A stretch of DNA of 32,532 bases from Pseudomonadota bacterium (lineage in GTDB: Bacteria; Desulfobacterota; Desulfovibrionia; Desulfovibrionales; Desulfomicrobiaceae): positions 1-32,532 of the forward strand of contig JAEWKZ010000031.1 of the NCBI GenBank assembly GCA_023393525.1, read 5' to 3'. Each line of letters starts with the position of its first letter. The first letter of the stretch is position 1. The notes under the pieces were generated by a model that was not told the DNA's origin, did not search any database, and saw only the letters and a list, made by a program, of their open reading frames with translations. This document shows, piece after piece, positions 16,198 through 24,251 of the stretch. The position numbers were made by a program, and so were the translations under genes.

Positions 16198-16713
16198 ATG
16201 CGCGCTTTTTTTCTGACATGTTTTTTCGTGCTTTGCCTGGCCCTGACGGCAGCCGCCGAGACAAAGATCGGCTTTGTCGATATGAAGACGGTCATCGCCA
16301 AATCCGAGCCCGGCGCCAAAGCCATGGAGCAGCTCAAAGCCCAGTTCAAGGACATGAAGGACAACCTCGACGCCCAGAAAAAGTCCCTGGACGCGTTGAA
16401 GGACGAGCTTCAGAAACAGTCCATGATGCTCAGCCAGGAAGCCAAGCTGGACAAGGAAACCCAGTACAAGCGCAAGGTGCGCGATTTCCAGGACATGGGC
16501 CAGAGCTACCAGCGCAAGCTGCAGCAGGCCGAACAGAGCCTTTCCAAGCCCATCATCGACAATCTGCTCACCGTCATCGAGGCGTACGGCAAGAAAAACG
16601 GCTACACCGCCATCTTTGACAAGCAGGCCAGCGGCGTGATCTTCGGCCAGGAAAGCGCCGACATCACGAGCGCCATCATCGCCGAACTCAACAAAGTCAT
16701 GCGCGGCAAGTAA
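16198..16713 (+). CDS. skp: Periplasmic chaperone Skp/OmpH
   Basis: A 171-residue exported protein that holds unfolded outer-membrane proteins for BamA. Signal peptide at residues 1-20 (AFFLTCFFVLCLALTAAA, cleaved before ETKIG). The mature N-terminus IGFVDMKTVIAKSEPG is the family start strand. A long charged coiled-coil (about 50-115, rich in K, Q, D, E) forms the Skp tentacles. A C-terminal strand region ends in DITSAIIAELNK. A good GAGGAG ribosome site lies upstream. It sits 40 bases after bamA and 10 before lpxD, the classical bamA-skp-lpxD order. Confidence 0.93.
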   Translation: MRAFFLTCFFVLCLALTAAAETKIGFVDMKTVIAKSEPGAKAMEQLKAQFKDMKDNLDAQKKSLDALKDELQKQSMMLSQEAKLDKETQYKRKVRDFQDMGQSYQRKLQQAEQSLSKPIIDNLLTVIEAYGKKNGYTAIFDKQASGVIFGQESADITSAIIAELNKVMRGK

Positions 16714-16723
16714 AGGCCCGGTC

Positions 16724-17752
16724 ATGCGTCTTTCCGAAATAGCGTCCCGACTCGGCCTGACCCTCCAAGGCAGGGACTTGGAAATCAGTGGCGTCAACAC
16801 CCTGGCTGACGCCACTGCCTCCGAACTGTCCTTTCTGGCCAATCCCAAGTACGCACCGCAACTCGAAACGACCAAGGCCGGCGCGGTCATCATCAGCGCT
16901 GATCAGGCCAGAGATTCGCTCTCCTGCCTCGTCAGCGCCAACCCCTACCTGGATTTCGCCCGCTGCGTGCAGCTTTTTGCCAAAAGGCAGGGCTCCTTCA
17001 GCGGAGTAAGCGAGCTGGCCTTTGTGCATCACGAGGCGACAGTCGATCCAGGCGCCGCCATCGCGCCCTTTGTCTACATCGGAAGCGGGGCAAGAGTGGA
17101 GGCCGGGGCGCGCATCTTCAGCGGCTGCTATATCGGCGAAGATTGCATCGTCGGCGAGGAAACCACCGTCTACCCCAACTGCACGCTCATGGCCGGAACC
17201 ATTGTCGGCAAACGGGTCATCCTGCATGCCGGGACGGTGCTCGGAAGCGACGGGTTCGGCTTTGCCCAGGCCGCGTCAGGCATGACCAAATTCCCCCAGA
17301 TCGGGCGCACCGTGATCGAGGACGACGTCGAAATAGGCGCCAACACCACCATCGACCGCGCCGCTCTCGGCGAAACCCGGGTTGGACAGGGCACCAAGAT
17401 CGACAATCTGGTCCAGCTCGGCCACAACGTCCGGGTGGGGCGCAACTGCATCCTCGTCTCGCAGGTCGGCATCGCCGGATCGACGACTCTGGGCGATGGC
17501 GTGATCCTGGCCGGACAGGTCGGAGTGGCCGGACACATCCACCTGGGCGACGGCTGCCGCATCGGCGCCAAGTCCGGTGTAGGCAAGGATGTCCCGCCGA
17601 AAACCGACTTGAGCGGCATCCCGGTCATGCCTCACGGCTCTTTTCTGCGCGCCTCGTCCATCATTCCCAAACTGCCGGAAATGAAACGCCGGCTCGGAAA
17701 ACTGGAAAAGGAATTGGCCGCACTTCGGGAAGAACTCGCGAACAAAGGGTAA
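16724..17752 (+). CDS. lpxD: UDP-3-O-(3-hydroxyacyl)glucosamine N-acyltransferase LpxD
   Basis: A 342-residue lipid A enzyme that adds the second 3-hydroxyacyl chain from acyl-ACP to the amine of UDP-3-O-acylglucosamine in the cytoplasm. The N-terminal uridine-binding domain (1-100, including LSFLANPKYAPQLETTKAGA) precedes a left-handed beta-helix of hexapeptide repeats (about 105-310). The catalytic His234 lies in the conserved QLGHNVRVG. A short C-terminal helix (KRRLGKLEKELAALREEL) closes the trimer. Length and motifs are standard. It is followed after 4 bases by fabZ. Confidence 0.96.
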   Translation: MRLSEIASRLGLTLQGRDLEISGVNTLADATASELSFLANPKYAPQLETTKAGAVIISADQARDSLSCLVSANPYLDFARCVQLFAKRQGSFSGVSELAFVHHEATVDPGAAIAPFVYIGSGARVEAGARIFSGCYIGEDCIVGEETTVYPNCTLMAGTIVGKRVILHAGTVLGSDGFGFAQAASGMTKFPQIGRTVIEDDVEIGANTTIDRAALGETRVGQGTKIDNLVQLGHNVRVGRNCILVSQVGIAGSTTLGDGVILAGQVGVAGHIHLGDGCRIGAKSGVGKDVPPKTDLSGIPVMPHGSFLRASSIIPKLPEMKRRLGKLEKELAALREELANKG

Positions 17753-17756
17753 AGAT

Positions 17757-18224
17757 ATGATCACCAAACCAGACCAGGGCGAAATCGTCAGCCGGGACAT
17801 TCTGGACCTGCTCCCCCACCGCTATCCTTTTCTGCTGGTGGACCGGGTGCTCTCCTTTGAGCCCATGAAGTCCGTGCATGCCATCAAAAGCGTGTCCATC
17901 AACGAACCGTTCTTCCAGGGACATTTTCCGTCCTATCCCGTGATGCCCGGCGTGCTCATCCTTGAGGCCCTGGCCCAGGCCGGGGGAATCATGGTCATCA
18001 AGAGCCTCCCCCCCGCCGACACCGTCGGAAAGATCTTCCTCTTCACCGGCATGGAAAAAGTGCGCTTCCGCCGCCCCGTTTTCCCGGGCGACCAGCTGCA
18101 CCTGCACGTGACCTACGAGCGACACAAGATGATGATGTGGAAGACCAACGGCAAGGCCATGGTCGACGGCAAAGTCGTGGCCGAAGGCATCCTGACGGCC
18201 TCAGTCGTGCCGAGGGAGGACTGA
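17757..18224 (+). CDS. fabZ: 3-hydroxyacyl-ACP dehydratase FabZ
   Basis: A 155-residue hotdog dehydratase of the type II fatty acid pathway; it competes with LpxA/LpxD for 3-hydroxyacyl-ACP. The motif LLPHRYPFLLVDRV at about 18-31 is characteristic. The catalytic pair is His56 in FFQGHFP and Glu70 in MPGVLILEALAQAGG. The start ATG 17757 follows lpxD by 4 bases, with AAAG upstream. The stop overlaps lpxA by one base (TGATG). This sits in the conserved lpxD-fabZ-lpxA string, which balances membrane phospholipid against lipid A. Confidence 0.96.
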   Translation: MITKPDQGEIVSRDILDLLPHRYPFLLVDRVLSFEPMKSVHAIKSVSINEPFFQGHFPSYPVMPGVLILEALAQAGGIMVIKSLPPADTVGKIFLFTGMEKVRFRRPVFPGDQLHLHVTYERHKMMMWKTNGKAMVDGKVVAEGILTASVVPRED

Positions 18225-19015
18225 TGCAAACAAACATACACCCCGCGGCGATTGTTCATCCGGGTGCGTACCTGGGTACCGGAGTGACGGTTGGCCCTTT
18301 CGCCATTATCGAAGACTGTGTTCACATCGGCGATGAGACAATCATCGACGCCGGAGCCCAGATCAAACGCTTCACGACTCTCGGCGCCAAAAACCATGTC
18401 CATTCTATGGCCTGCGTCGGCGGCGAACCCCAGGACCTGAAATTCGGCGGTGAAGAGAGCACGCTTGTCATTGGCGACCGCAACCGGATCCGGGAATTTT
18501 CGACCATCCATCGCGGCACTGAGGGCGGCGGCGGAGTGACCCGCGTCGGCTCGGACAACCTGATGATGGCCTACTCGCACATCGCCCACGACTGCGTGGT
18601 CGGCGACAACAACGTCCTGGCCAACGCCGCGACCCTGGCCGGGCACGTCACCGTGGGCAACGAAGTCGTGGTGGGCGGGCTTTCCGCGGTCCATCAGTTC
18701 GTGAACATCGGCGACTTCGCCTTCATCGGCGGCAAGACCGGCGTGGCCCAGGATGTGCCGCCCTTCATGCTGGCCGTGGGCGAGCGCGCCACCCTGCGCG
18801 GCCTCAACCTCATCGGCCTGCGCCGCCATGGATTCTCCTCCGAGGAGATCAGCGCGCTCAAATCCGCCTACAAGCTGATCTGGCGCTCCAACCAGGAACG
18901 CAACGAGGTCATGCAGCAGGTCGAGACGGAACTGGGCAACTTCCAGCAGGTCATGAAGCTTCTGGACTTCATCCGCAGCAGCAAACGGGGCACCATAACG
19001 CCTGAACGCATCTGA
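18224..19015 (+). CDS. lpxA: UDP-N-acetylglucosamine acyltransferase LpxA
   Basis: A 263-residue hexapeptide-repeat acyltransferase that takes the first step of lipid A synthesis (3-O-acylation of UDP-GlcNAc). The left-handed helix runs from HPAAIVHPGAYLG (about residues 6-18) to residue 190, with the catalytic His122 in SHIAHDCVVG. A helical C-terminal domain (about 190-263, including LNLIGLRRHGFSSEEISAL) matches LpxA. ATG 18224 shares its A with the fabZ stop and has GGAGG just upstream; a longer in-frame reading lies inside fabZ. The distance from lpxA to lpxI is 4 bases. Confidence 0.96.
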   Translation: MQTNIHPAAIVHPGAYLGTGVTVGPFAIIEDCVHIGDETIIDAGAQIKRFTTLGAKNHVHSMACVGGEPQDLKFGGEESTLVIGDRNRIREFSTIHRGTEGGGGVTRVGSDNLMMAYSHIAHDCVVGDNNVLANAATLAGHVTVGNEVVVGGLSAVHQFVNIGDFAFIGGKTGVAQDVPPFMLAVGERATLRGLNLIGLRRHGFSSEEISALKSAYKLIWRSNQERNEVMQQVETELGNFQQVMKLLDFIRSSKRGTITPERI

Positions 19016-19019
19016 AGGC

Positions 19020-19832
19020 ATGACCAGGACGCTTGGCATCATCGCGGGCGGCGGTACGTTCCCCGTCACGGTGGCCCGCACGGCCCGCGAACGCGGAGAA
19101 CGCGTCATCGGTGTCGGATTCCCGTCCGACACCGATCCCGACTTCTCCTCGCACTGTGACAGTTTTTCCTGGCTCAAACTCGGCCAGCTTGGCCGACTCA
19201 TCGATTTTTTCCGGGCCAACCGCGTCACGCATGTGGTCATGGCCGGCCCCATCAACAAGCCGCGCGCCCTGGACCTGCGACCGGACTGGCGCGCCGCCCG
19301 GCTCCTTTTCTCCATCAAGGCGCGTGGCGACGACGTACTGCTGCGCGCCCTCACGGCCGAGCTCGAACGCGAAGGCCTGACCGTCGTGGCCCCGCATCAA
19401 TACTCGCCCCAACTCCTTGCGCCGCAAGGCATCCTGACCAAGAGAAAACCCACGCAGACCGAACGCGAGGACATCGAGTTCGGCTGGAAGCTGGCTCAGA
19501 GCCTCGGACAGTTCGATATCGGCCAGTGTCTGGTGGTGAAGGAAAAAATCGTGCTCGCCGTGGAGGCCATCGAAGGCACCGATGCGGCCATCCTCCGCGC
19601 CGGACAGCTTGGAGGGGCAGGAGCCGTGGTGGTCAAACGCCCCAAGCCAACCCAGGACAAACGGCTCGATCTCCCGGCGTTTGGTCTCAAGACCCTGCAA
19701 TCCATGGCCGAAGCCGGCGCGACATGCCTGGCGTACGAGGCGGGTGCTTGCATTTTCTTCGAACAGGACCGGGCCGTAGCCTTCGCCGACAACCACGGCA
19801 TCACCCTTATCGGACTGTCCGCAAACGCCTGA
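19020..19832 (+). CDS. lpxI: UDP-2,3-diacylglucosamine pyrophosphatase LpxI
   Basis: A 270-residue LpxI (DUF1009 family) that cleaves UDP-2,3-diacylglucosamine to lipid X. This is the LpxH replacement found in alphaproteobacteria, deltaproteobacteria and others. Visible signatures are LGIIAGGGTFPVTVA at the start, VVMAGPINKPRALDLRPDW near 75-92, ARGDDVLLRAL near 101 and GGAGAVVVKRPKPTQDKR near 200-218. Length matches the family. It closes the lpx operon; lpxB does not follow, and a bidirectional terminator lies 20 bases on. LpxK, LpxC and LpxB must be elsewhere. Confidence 0.95.
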   Translation: MTRTLGIIAGGGTFPVTVARTARERGERVIGVGFPSDTDPDFSSHCDSFSWLKLGQLGRLIDFFRANRVTHVVMAGPINKPRALDLRPDWRAARLLFSIKARGDDVLLRALTAELEREGLTVVAPHQYSPQLLAPQGILTKRKPTQTEREDIEFGWKLAQSLGQFDIGQCLVVKEKIVLAVEAIEGTDAAILRAGQLGGAGAVVVKRPKPTQDKRLDLPAFGLKTLQSMAEAGATCLAYEAGACIFFEQDRAVAFADNHGITLIGLSANA

Positions 19833-19852
19833 AGCCTTTTGTCCCAGCATGC

Positions 19853-19886
19853 AAAAACGGCCGGGACTTCCGCCCCGGCCGTTTTT
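19853..19886. terminator. Bidirectional intrinsic terminator between lpxI and thrC
   Basis: A 13-bp perfect inverted repeat (AAAAACGGCCGGG at 19853-19865 and its complement at 19874-19886) with an 8-base loop, flanked by A-runs and T-runs, can end transcripts from both sides. It lies between convergent genes, lpxI on plus and thrC on minus. Confidence 0.92.
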
Positions 19887-19908
19887 GCCGTTTTCGAGAT
19901 ATCCGCTC

Positions 19909-21357
19909 TTACTTTTTATCGAGCCCCAGAATCCCGACCACATTTTGAGCCGCCTGAACGGTGAACTCGTTCTCCGACAAGCGGGCCTTGTCCGCCTCAT
20001 CTATGACCAGTCGGGGTGCGTTGGCCAGCTTCCTGTCGGGAGTGATCTCGAATTCCGCACCGAAGCCGTCCTGAAAATACAGGTCCTGAAAGCCCGCGAA
20101 CTTCAGGGCGTGGGCAGTGGCGTCAAGAATCGCCAGCTCGTCCCTGTCCATCAGCCCAAGCTCCTTGGCCTTGATCAGTCCGGCCAGGCATTCCCCACCC
20201 TGGGTGCAGGCGATATGGCCGTGCCTGTTGGCCAACAGCATGGATTCGATGATCCTCTGTTCGCTGACCCGCACGACCGCGAACGTTCCTGCTCCGCCAA
20301 GCTTCTGGTACTGCTCCGCCAGATGGGCCACTCTGGGGAAGGACACGGGGTTGCCGATCATGGCCGCCTGGGCCACCGACGGACGCACCTTGACCGCTTC
20401 GAATCTGCGCTGACCGGGTGCCTGGTCGTAATAACGGAAAACAGGATCCGCATGGTCCGACTGCACCCCGACAATGCGCGGCAGAGTCTCGATGATTCCA
20501 AGCCGCAGCAACTTCAGAAATCCGCTCATGATGGCCGTGATGTTCCCGGCGTTGCCTATGGGCACGAACACGACCTTGCCGCGCAGATCCCAATCGTACC
20601 ACTGAGCCACCTCGAAGGCGTAGCTCTCCTGTCCGAGGATGCGCCAGGCGTTCTTGGAGTTCAAGAGCGCCACCCGGTAATGGTCGGCCAGGTATTCGAC
20701 CACCTTCATGCAGTCGTCGAACACGCCGGGTATTTCGAGCACCGTGGCCCCGCTGCCTAGTGGCTGGGAAAGCTGCTGCGCCGTCACCTTGCCCTGGGGC
20801 AGGAGCACCACCGAGGTCAGCGGCTCTCCCACGTACGCAGCATACAGGGCTGCGGCGGCGGAGGTGTCGCCAGTGGAGGCGCAGATGGTCAGAACGTTAT
20901 CCCAGCCGTGCTTGGCGACCAGATGGCGCAGATAGGAGTAGGCGCAGGCCATGCCCCGGTCCTTGAACGAGGCGGACGGGTTCTGGCCGTCGTTCTTGAA
21001 AGCCATGGATTGGCCCACCAGACGCTCCAGGTGAGGCGATGACCGCGTCACGGGGGTGTTCCCCTCGCCCAGATAGACGATGTGCTCCTCGGCCATCACA
21101 GGGGCCATGAGCTCGTAGAACCGGAAAATGCCGCGCAGGGCGGGATTCTTGGTGGCCGCGCGCAGATCGAAAATGTCGCGCCACGCAGGACCAGTCGTCT
21201 TCTCCAGTTCGGAAAAGCGGGTGTCCTCGAGCAGGAACACGCCCTTGCAGCTGGGACAGGTGTAATGCAACTCGTCAATGGGGTATCTGGCCTGACAGCC
21301 GAGGCAGACATATTCCATTTCCCCTCTGTATTCGGGGAAAACGTTGGCTTCGCGCAT
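19909..21357 (-). CDS. thrC: Threonine synthase, zinc-ribbon-bearing form
   Basis: A 482-residue PLP enzyme that turns O-phosphohomoserine into threonine. A four-cysteine zinc ribbon (C18, C21, C34, C37) opens the protein, as in many bacterial and archaeal threonine synthases of this subgroup. The PLP-binding lysine is Lys132 in NPSASFKDRGM; the phosphate loop region shows PIGNAGNITA. Start ATG 21357 has GGGAG six bases upstream; an internal ATG 12 residues on (before EYVCLG) is less well spaced. It lies 21 bases after mqnP in the rny operon. Together with hom and the ApgM-like gene in this window it covers the threonine branch, although on a separate transcript. Confidence 0.95.
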   Translation of the reverse strand: MREANVFPEYRGEMEYVCLGCQARYPIDELHYTCPSCKGVFLLEDTRFSELEKTTGPAWRDIFDLRAATKNPALRGIFRFYELMAPVMAEEHIVYLGEGNTPVTRSSPHLERLVGQSMAFKNDGQNPSASFKDRGMACAYSYLRHLVAKHGWDNVLTICASTGDTSAAAALYAAYVGEPLTSVVLLPQGKVTAQQLSQPLGSGATVLEIPGVFDDCMKVVEYLADHYRVALLNSKNAWRILGQESYAFEVAQWYDWDLRGKVVFVPIGNAGNITAIMSGFLKLLRLGIIETLPRIVGVQSDHADPVFRYYDQAPGQRRFEAVKVRPSVAQAAMIGNPVSFPRVAHLAEQYQKLGGAGTFAVVRVSEQRIIESMLLANRHGHIACTQGGECLAGLIKAKELGLMDRDELAILDATAHALKFAGFQDLYFQDGFGAEFEITPDRKLANAPRLVIDEADKARLSENEFTVQAAQNVVGILGLDKK

Positions 21358-21378
21358 GAGATGCTCCCTTGGGAAAGA

Positions 21379-22242
21379 TTACCTGAGCGCCGTGTCGAGC
21401 ACCGCGCCCGCGAACAGAAAAACCGCTACAAAACCGTTCATGGTGAAAAAAGCCAGGTTGACCCTGCTCATGTCGTCTGGGGAAATGAGCCTGTGCTCGA
21501 ATTGCAGGATCGCCGCCACGACCAGGCAAACGCCGGCGTAGATCAGCCCCGCCCCGGCAGCCCATCCCGCCAGCAGGAAAAAAAGAGCCGTGACCGCATG
21601 GCTGAAGGTCGAAAGCGCCAGCGCCGTCGGCACGCCGTTGGCGGCAGGCAGGGAATGCAGATTCTCGGCGCGGTCGAAATCGACATCCTGGCAGGCGTAG
21701 AGGATGTCGAATCCTCCCACCCAAAAGGTCACGCCCAGCCCCAGCAACACGGGGGCCGGCTCCACGACCGGTGACACGGCCAGCCATCCGGCCAGCGGCG
21801 CGAGACCAAGCACGGAGCCCAGAAAAAAATGACACAGCCGGGTAAAGCGCTTGGTAAAGCTGTACAGGGCGGACCAAAGCAATGCCAGGGGCGACAGGGC
21901 CAGACACAGCGGATTGAGCAGGGCGCAGGCCGCGATAAAGACAAAAGCGCTGGCCGCGATGAACACTCGCGTTTCGAGGACGCCGACTTCCCCTGTCACC
22001 AGGGGGCGTGTGAGCGTGCGCGGGTTCCGTGAATCAATGGGCAGATCCGCCAGGCGGTTGACGGCCATGGCGAAAGAACGCACCGCCACCATGGCCAGGG
22101 TCAGGGCCAGAAAAGTTTTCCAGCCGGGCCAACCGCCCGCGGCCCAGATCATGCCGAGATAGGCGAAGGGCAAGGCGAAGATCGAATGCTCGATCTTGAC
22201 CATGCGGGCCAAAAGAACGGTTTTGCGCCAGACGGACAGCAT
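21379..22242 (-). CDS. mqnP: UbiA-family prenyltransferase (MqnP-like, menaquinone pathway)
   Basis: A 287-residue polytopic membrane prenyltransferase with about eight hydrophobic segments. Two Asp-rich motifs are visible: N62-R-x2-D66-x3-D70 (NRLADLPIDSRN), and a second around D179-D190 (DILYACQDVDFD). In organisms using the futalosine route, UbiA-like proteins of this shape attach the prenyl chain in menaquinone synthesis (MqnP). Annotation as 4-hydroxybenzoate octaprenyltransferase is common but ubiquinone is not expected in a sulfate reducer. Qrc in the same window uses menaquinone. Choosing MqnP over UbiA or MenA is inference. The Shine-Dalgarno GGGGGAG overlaps the tyrS stop. Confidence 0.82.
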   Translation of the reverse strand: MLSVWRKTVLLARMVKIEHSIFALPFAYLGMIWAAGGWPGWKTFLALTLAMVAVRSFAMAVNRLADLPIDSRNPRTLTRPLVTGEVGVLETRVFIAASAFVFIAACALLNPLCLALSPLALLWSALYSFTKRFTRLCHFFLGSVLGLAPLAGWLAVSPVVEPAPVLLGLGVTFWVGGFDILYACQDVDFDRAENLHSLPAANGVPTALALSTFSHAVTALFFLLAGWAAGAGLIYAGVCLVVAAILQFEHRLISPDDMSRVNLAFFTMNGFVAVFLFAGAVLDTALR

Positions 22243-22255
22243 AACGGTTCTCCCC

Positions 22256-23452
22256 CTACGCGACCACGAGCTTCAGGAATCGCTTTTTGCCGATCTTGAG
22301 CACGTACTCTCCAGGGCCGAATGCAAAAGAGGCGTCGTCCTCCTTGCGTCCGTCAACGGTCACGGCGTTCTGCTTGCACATGCGGCGGGCGTCGCCCTTG
22401 GAGGAGCAGACGCCGCTCTCGCTCAGCACGTCGACCAGCAGCGCGCCCGCCGCCGCGCCGAAGACTTCTATGTCCTCGGGAATACCCTGCTTGGCGAAAA
22501 CCGCGTTGAACCCTTCGCGAGCCCCCTTGGCGGCCTCGACGCCGTGGAAACGGGCGGTGATCTCCTCGGCCAGGTCCTCTTTGGCGGTCTTGGGGTGCAG
22601 GACGCCGCTTTGAACCCGCGCCTTCAAGTCCCGGATCGCGTCCAGGGATCTGTCGGAGAGCAACTCGTAATAGCGCCACATAAGTTCGTCGGAGATGGAC
22701 ATGACCTTGCCGAACACGTCCGACGGCGCTTCATCGATGCCGATGTAGTTGCCCAGGGACTTGCTCATCTTCTGGACGCCGTCGAGACCTTCGAGAATGG
22801 GCACGGTCAGGACTATCTGCGAAGCCTGCCCGTGTTCGCGCTGCAAATGGCGCCCCATGAGCAGGTTGAACTTCTGATCCGTCCCGCCCAGTTCCACGTC
22901 GGCCTTGAGGGCCACGGAATCGTAGCCCTGCACCAAAGGATACAGGAATTCGTGGATGGCAATGGGCTGGTTGCCTTTGAAGCGCTTCTCGAAATCGTCG
23001 CGTTCGAGCATCCGGGCCACGGTGTAGCTGGAGCACAGCTCGATGAAATCGGCTGCGGAAAATGTGTCCATCCAAGTGGAGTTGAAGGCGATCTCGGTGC
23101 GTTCGGGATCCAGGATCTTGAAAATCTGCCGCTTGTAGGTCTCGGCATTGCGCAGCACCTCCTCGCGGGTCAGTTTCTTGCGTGTCTCGGACTTTCCGGA
23201 AGGATCGCCGATCATGCCCGTGAAATCCCCGATGAGAAAGATGACATGGTGCCCCAGATCCTGAAAATGCTTGAGCTTCTGGATCAGCACCGTGTGTCCC
23301 AGATGGAGGTCCGGAGCGGTGGGATCGAATCCGGCCTTGACCCTGAGCGGCAGGCCCTTGCGCAACTTGCCGATCAGCTCCTCTTCATTGATGATCTCAA
23401 CGCTGCCACGCCGAATCTGCTCCAGCTGACGAGCCAACTCCAAATCTGTCAT
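22256..23452 (-). CDS. tyrS: Tyrosyl-tRNA synthetase
   Basis: A 398-residue class I TyrRS. HIGH-type motif HLGH at residues 50-53 (FDPTAPDLHLGH), the tyrosine-adenylate pocket near GGTDQKFNLLMGR (189-201), and KMSKS at 228-232. A C-terminal S4 RNA-binding domain (about 330-398) includes DVLSESGVCSSKGDARRM. The sequence resembles the longer TyrRS branch. The start ATG 23452 has AGGA seven bases upstream; 15 bases separate it from the gene before. Confidence 0.96.
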   Translation of the reverse strand: MTDLELARQLEQIRRGSVEIINEEELIGKLRKGLPLRVKAGFDPTAPDLHLGHTVLIQKLKHFQDLGHHVIFLIGDFTGMIGDPSGKSETRKKLTREEVLRNAETYKRQIFKILDPERTEIAFNSTWMDTFSAADFIELCSSYTVARMLERDDFEKRFKGNQPIAIHEFLYPLVQGYDSVALKADVELGGTDQKFNLLMGRHLQREHGQASQIVLTVPILEGLDGVQKMSKSLGNYIGIDEAPSDVFGKVMSISDELMWRYYELLSDRSLDAIRDLKARVQSGVLHPKTAKEDLAEEITARFHGVEAAKGAREGFNAVFAKQGIPEDIEVFGAAAGALLVDVLSESGVCSSKGDARRMCKQNAVTVDGRKEDDASFAFGPGEYVLKIGKKRFLKLVVA

Positions 23453-23467
23453 GACTTATCCTGTTCT

Positions 23468-24244
23468 TTAAGATGCCCTGTATTGCCATGCCGTAATCGA
23501 TCGGCATCGGTCCTGATCCATTTCCATAAGCGCCCCGTTCAGCATGCACGGCCCCTTGGCCAACTCGAAGCGCTGAGGCATCGCGCTGCGGAATTTGCGC
23601 AGAATGATGTCGTTGTCCATGCCCAGGCAGGAGTCTTCCGGCCCGCACATGCCCAAGTCCGAGATGTAGCCCGTGACGCCGTCCAGAATGGTCGCGTCGT
23701 TGGTCTGCACATGGGTGTGCGTGCCGACCACCGCCTGCGCGCGGCCGCGCAGCATATGCGCCAGCGCCCGCTTTTCCGAGGTGGCCTCGGCGTGCATGTC
23801 GACCACGATGACCGCCCCCCGCGGCACCCGGACCATCAGATTCTCGGCCGCTGTGAAAGGGCAGTCAAGAGCCTCCATGAAGGTGCGCCCTTGCAGATTG
23901 ATGACCGCCAGCGACGGCAGGCCCTGGCCCGGATCGTAAATCCCAAGCCCTCCACCCGGAGCGGAAGCCGGATAATTGGCCGGTCGCAGCAGGCGGGGCT
24001 CGCTCTGCAAAAGGGGCCGGACGTCTGGAAATTTCCAGACATGGTTGCCGGTGGTCAGAACGTCCACCCCGTAGCGCAGCAACTCCTGGGCGCACTTGGC
24101 CGAAAGCCCCATTCCGCCCGACGCGTTTTCGCCGTTGGCCAACACAACGTCGAGTCCCAGTTCCCGACGCAAACGCGGCAGATGATCCCTGACCATCTGC
24201 CGCCCGCCGTTGCCGACAATGTCACCCAGAAAAAGAAGCCGCAT
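23468..24244 (-). CDS. ymdB: YmdB-like metallophosphoesterase (cyclic nucleotide phosphodiesterase)
   Basis: A 258-residue calcineurin-like metallophosphoesterase of the TIGR00282/YmdB family. Motifs in order: FLGDIVGNGGR at 5-15, LANGENASGG near 35-44, LTTGNHVW near 64-71, VVDMHAEATSEK near 147-158 and VVGTHTHVQTND near 170-181. The B. subtilis YmdB (not the unrelated E. coli macrodomain protein of that name) has 2',3'-cyclic nucleotide phosphodiesterase activity. In many genomes it directly follows rny, as here with a 7-base gap, so RNA turnover is a reasonable guess. The substrate in this organism is unknown. Confidence 0.9.
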   Translation of the reverse strand: MRLLFLGDIVGNGGRQMVRDHLPRLRRELGLDVVLANGENASGGMGLSAKCAQELLRYGVDVLTTGNHVWKFPDVRPLLQSEPRLLRPANYPASAPGGGLGIYDPGQGLPSLAVINLQGRTFMEALDCPFTAAENLMVRVPRGAVIVVDMHAEATSEKRALAHMLRGRAQAVVGTHTHVQTNDATILDGVTGYISDLGMCGPEDSCLGMDNDIILRKFRSAMPQRFELAKGPCMLNGALMEMDQDRCRSITAWQYRAS

Positions 24245-24251
24245 GGACAGG

